Shown: positions 6,020 through 7,228 of the stretch, piece by piece
How the letters are laid out: each line of letters begins with the position of its first letter
Position numbering within the stretch: position 1 is the first letter of the stretch
Origin: Promethearchaeum sp.
GTDB taxonomy: Archaea > Asgardarchaeota > Lokiarchaeia > Sigyniarchaeales > Promethearchaeaceae
Direction of reading: 5' to 3'
Length of the DNA stretch: 7,228 bases
Assembly (NCBI GenBank): GCA_030611625.1
Contig: JAUWPK010000193.1
Location: forward strand, 1 to 7,228
Position numbers and translations under genes: made by a program
The notes under the pieces: generated by a model
What the model was told of the DNA's origin: nothing
Databases searched by the model: none
The model's input: the letters and a program-made list of their open reading frames with translations, nothing else

Positions 6020-6895
6020 ATGGGCTCTAATAAAAAAGAAGACATAGATTACTTTCAGAAAATGATTGATTCTGGAAAGTTTATTATTTTAGGGAAGATG
6101 TCAGCATCAATCGCACATGAAATAAATAATCCGGTCATGATCATTCAAAATTTAGCTTCACTGTTAATTGACGATATAGATAATGAAGGTAAAATAAATT
6201 GTAATCCCACTACAGAAAATTATGAAAATCTTAAAGAAATCATAAATGAATGTAAGAGAATTTCAAAAATAACCAAAAATCTTCAAAATTTTTCAAGATC
6301 AAGTTCAAAAAAATTGCAGATGAAAAAACTTGAAACTGTAATACTAAATGTTGTTAATTTTATGCACCATCTTTTTGTTAAAAACCAAGTTCAAGTAAAA
6401 ATAAATGCAGAGGTTGCTCAAACCAATTGTTTGATAAAGCAAGATCAAATTCAACAAGTATTTGTCAATCTTTTGGATAATTCTCTATTTTCATTAAATA
6501 AAAAATTTGGTTCTAAGAAAACACCAAGAGAAAAGAAATTTATTGAAATTACATTTAAAAATAAGTCAATTGGAAAAGATAAAGATAAAATTGATTATGT
6601 GGTTGTTGAGATTTATGATGATGGTATAGGCATTCCAGAAAAAGATAAGAAGCACATTTTCGAGCCATTTTTTACAACAAAAAAAACAAAAGAAGATTAT
6701 TTAGATGAGTTGGAAAAAAATAAGGGTTTAGGGTTGGGATTATCATTTAGTCAAGTTATTTTAAAGGATCATAATGGTTTTATAGAATTTGACTCTAAAG
6801 AAAATCAGTTCGCCCGTTTTAAGATTTATTTACCCGTTTTTACAGAAAAATCAAGTGAACAAAGTAGTTTTGATGATTCAGAAATTGTATTTTAA
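6020..6895 (+). CDS. Soluble sensor histidine kinase (HisKA plus HATPase_c), no sensor domain in the protein
   Basis: An ATP-dependent autophosphorylating kinase of two-component signalling, 291 residues. The H-box is GKMSASIAHEINNP with phospho-acceptor His33. The dimerisation helices run to about residue 95. The ATP-binding domain shows the N-box QQVFVNLLDNS (N150, N154), G1 box DDGIGIP (200-206), F-box IFEPFFTTK (213-221) and G2 box GLGLGLS (236-242). There is no membrane segment and no PAS, GAF or HAMP domain: only about 20 residues precede the H-box region, so input must come from a partner protein. Two Lys-rich expansions stand out, at about 161-192 before G1 and at 221-235 in the ATP lid. 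The C-terminal tail (about 275-291) is Ser- and acid-rich. No response regulator is visible in the window. The ATG at 6020 is the only reasonable start. The coding sequence is visibly more A-rich than the thiolase. Family assignment is secure; the signal is unknown. Confidence 0.9.
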   Translation: MGSNKKEDIDYFQKMIDSGKFIILGKMSASIAHEINNPVMIIQNLASLLIDDIDNEGKINCNPTTENYENLKEIINECKRISKITKNLQNFSRSSSKKLQMKKLETVILNVVNFMHHLFVKNQVQVKINAEVAQTNCLIKQDQIQQVFVNLLDNSLFSLNKKFGSKKTPREKKFIEITFKNKSIGKDKDKIDYVVVEIYDDGIGIPEKDKKHIFEPFFTTKKTKEDYLDELEKNKGLGLGLSFSQVILKDHNGFIEFDSKENQFARFKIYLPVFTEKSSEQSSFDDSEIVF

Positions 6896-6906
6896 ATAAA
6901 AATAAT

Positions 6907-7228
6907 TCACTGGAAAATAATTGCTTCATAATTCTCCAATTTATCGTTGGTTTTTCCAAAATACTCCACGATTCTGTTGGATTTCTCTATTTTGTATTTA
7001 AGAGAAGATTTTATTTCTTTCACAGTTAATGGTTCCTGGAAGATATATAGGGAATGAATTGGATATTCTAAAATTTCATCTTCCATTAATAAATTTTCGT
7101 ATATGTTATTTCCAGATACATATTTTTCTTCGAATTCAATAACCCATTGCACAAAAGGGTGTAAAAAATCACGAAATTGAATTGTGCAATGAATAACTTT
7201 GAGGTAAACTTCTTTTCCATTAACCTTA
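6907..7228 (-). CDS. Unrecognised protein, C-terminal part; the gene runs off the right edge
   Basis: The minus-strand frame stays open from the TGA at 6907-6909 to the window edge. A GTG exists at 7150-7152, but the frame upstream of it continues with plausible protein sequence (including KVIHCTIQFRDFLHPF), so the GTG is probably internal and the start lies outside. About 106 codons are visible. The product has mixed charge, is rich in Glu, Ile and Tyr, and has no membrane segment. A near-central stretch reads ILEYPIHSLYIFQEPLTVKEIKS and the end reads YEAIIFQ. I do not recognise a family or any catalytic motif. It converges on the histidine kinase with 11 bp between the two stop codons, so it is not in the kinase's operon. 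Confidence 0.5.
   Translation of the reverse strand, partial: KVNGKEVYLKVIHCTIQFRDFLHPFVQWVIEFEEKYVSGNNIYENLLMEDEILEYPIHSLYIFQEPLTVKEIKSSLKYKIEKSNRIVEYFGKTNDKLENYEAIIFQ

Noticed and set aside
1..7228. CRISPR array, tRNA, rRNA, transposase or attachment site
   Set aside because: I saw no regularly spaced repeats, cloverleaf-like segments, transposase motifs or long terminal inverted repeats on either strand.

Overview
The window is AT-rich and looks archaeal, most likely an Asgard archaeon or a close relative. This is inferred from three things: a PolB1-type family B DNA polymerase like those of TACK/Asgard archaea, a gingipain-like (C25) surface protease with a C-terminal membrane anchor, and TATA-type promoters placed so close to start codons that transcripts would be almost leaderless. 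A bacterial-style thiolase and a soluble histidine kinase also fit an Asgard-type gene mix, but the lineage cannot be proven from this sequence alone.

Layout. Positions 2-976 (+) hold the C-terminal part of a C25-like protease, cut by the left edge: the end of the catalytic domain, two beta-sandwich domains and a membrane anchor. It converges, with a 24-bp gap, on a complete 999-residue replicative DNA polymerase (1001-4000, minus). That polymerase has an unusual Lys-rich N-terminal extension and a PCNA-binding-type motif at its extreme C-terminus. A divergent intergenic region of about 150 bp carries a BRE/TATA-like promoter for the polymerase and two Shine-Dalgarno-like AGGTGA sites for a small stand-alone HD-domain gene (about 4154-4597, +), whose start codon appears to be non-canonical. 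Next comes a complete acetyl-CoA acetyltransferase (4691-5932, +). An 87-bp gap with two perfect palindromes follows, then a soluble sensor histidine kinase (6020-6895, +). An unrecognised gene (6907 to the right edge, minus) converges on the kinase with an 11-bp gap and runs off the window.

The genes do not form an obvious pathway. They look like separate transcription units: surface proteolysis, DNA replication, a possible nucleotide or RNA phosphohydrolase, acyl-CoA metabolism and signalling. I found no convincing new multi-gene system. The most useful leads are the polymerase's possible two-ended PCNA contacts, the start-codon problem of the HD gene, and the palindromes at the kinase promoter.
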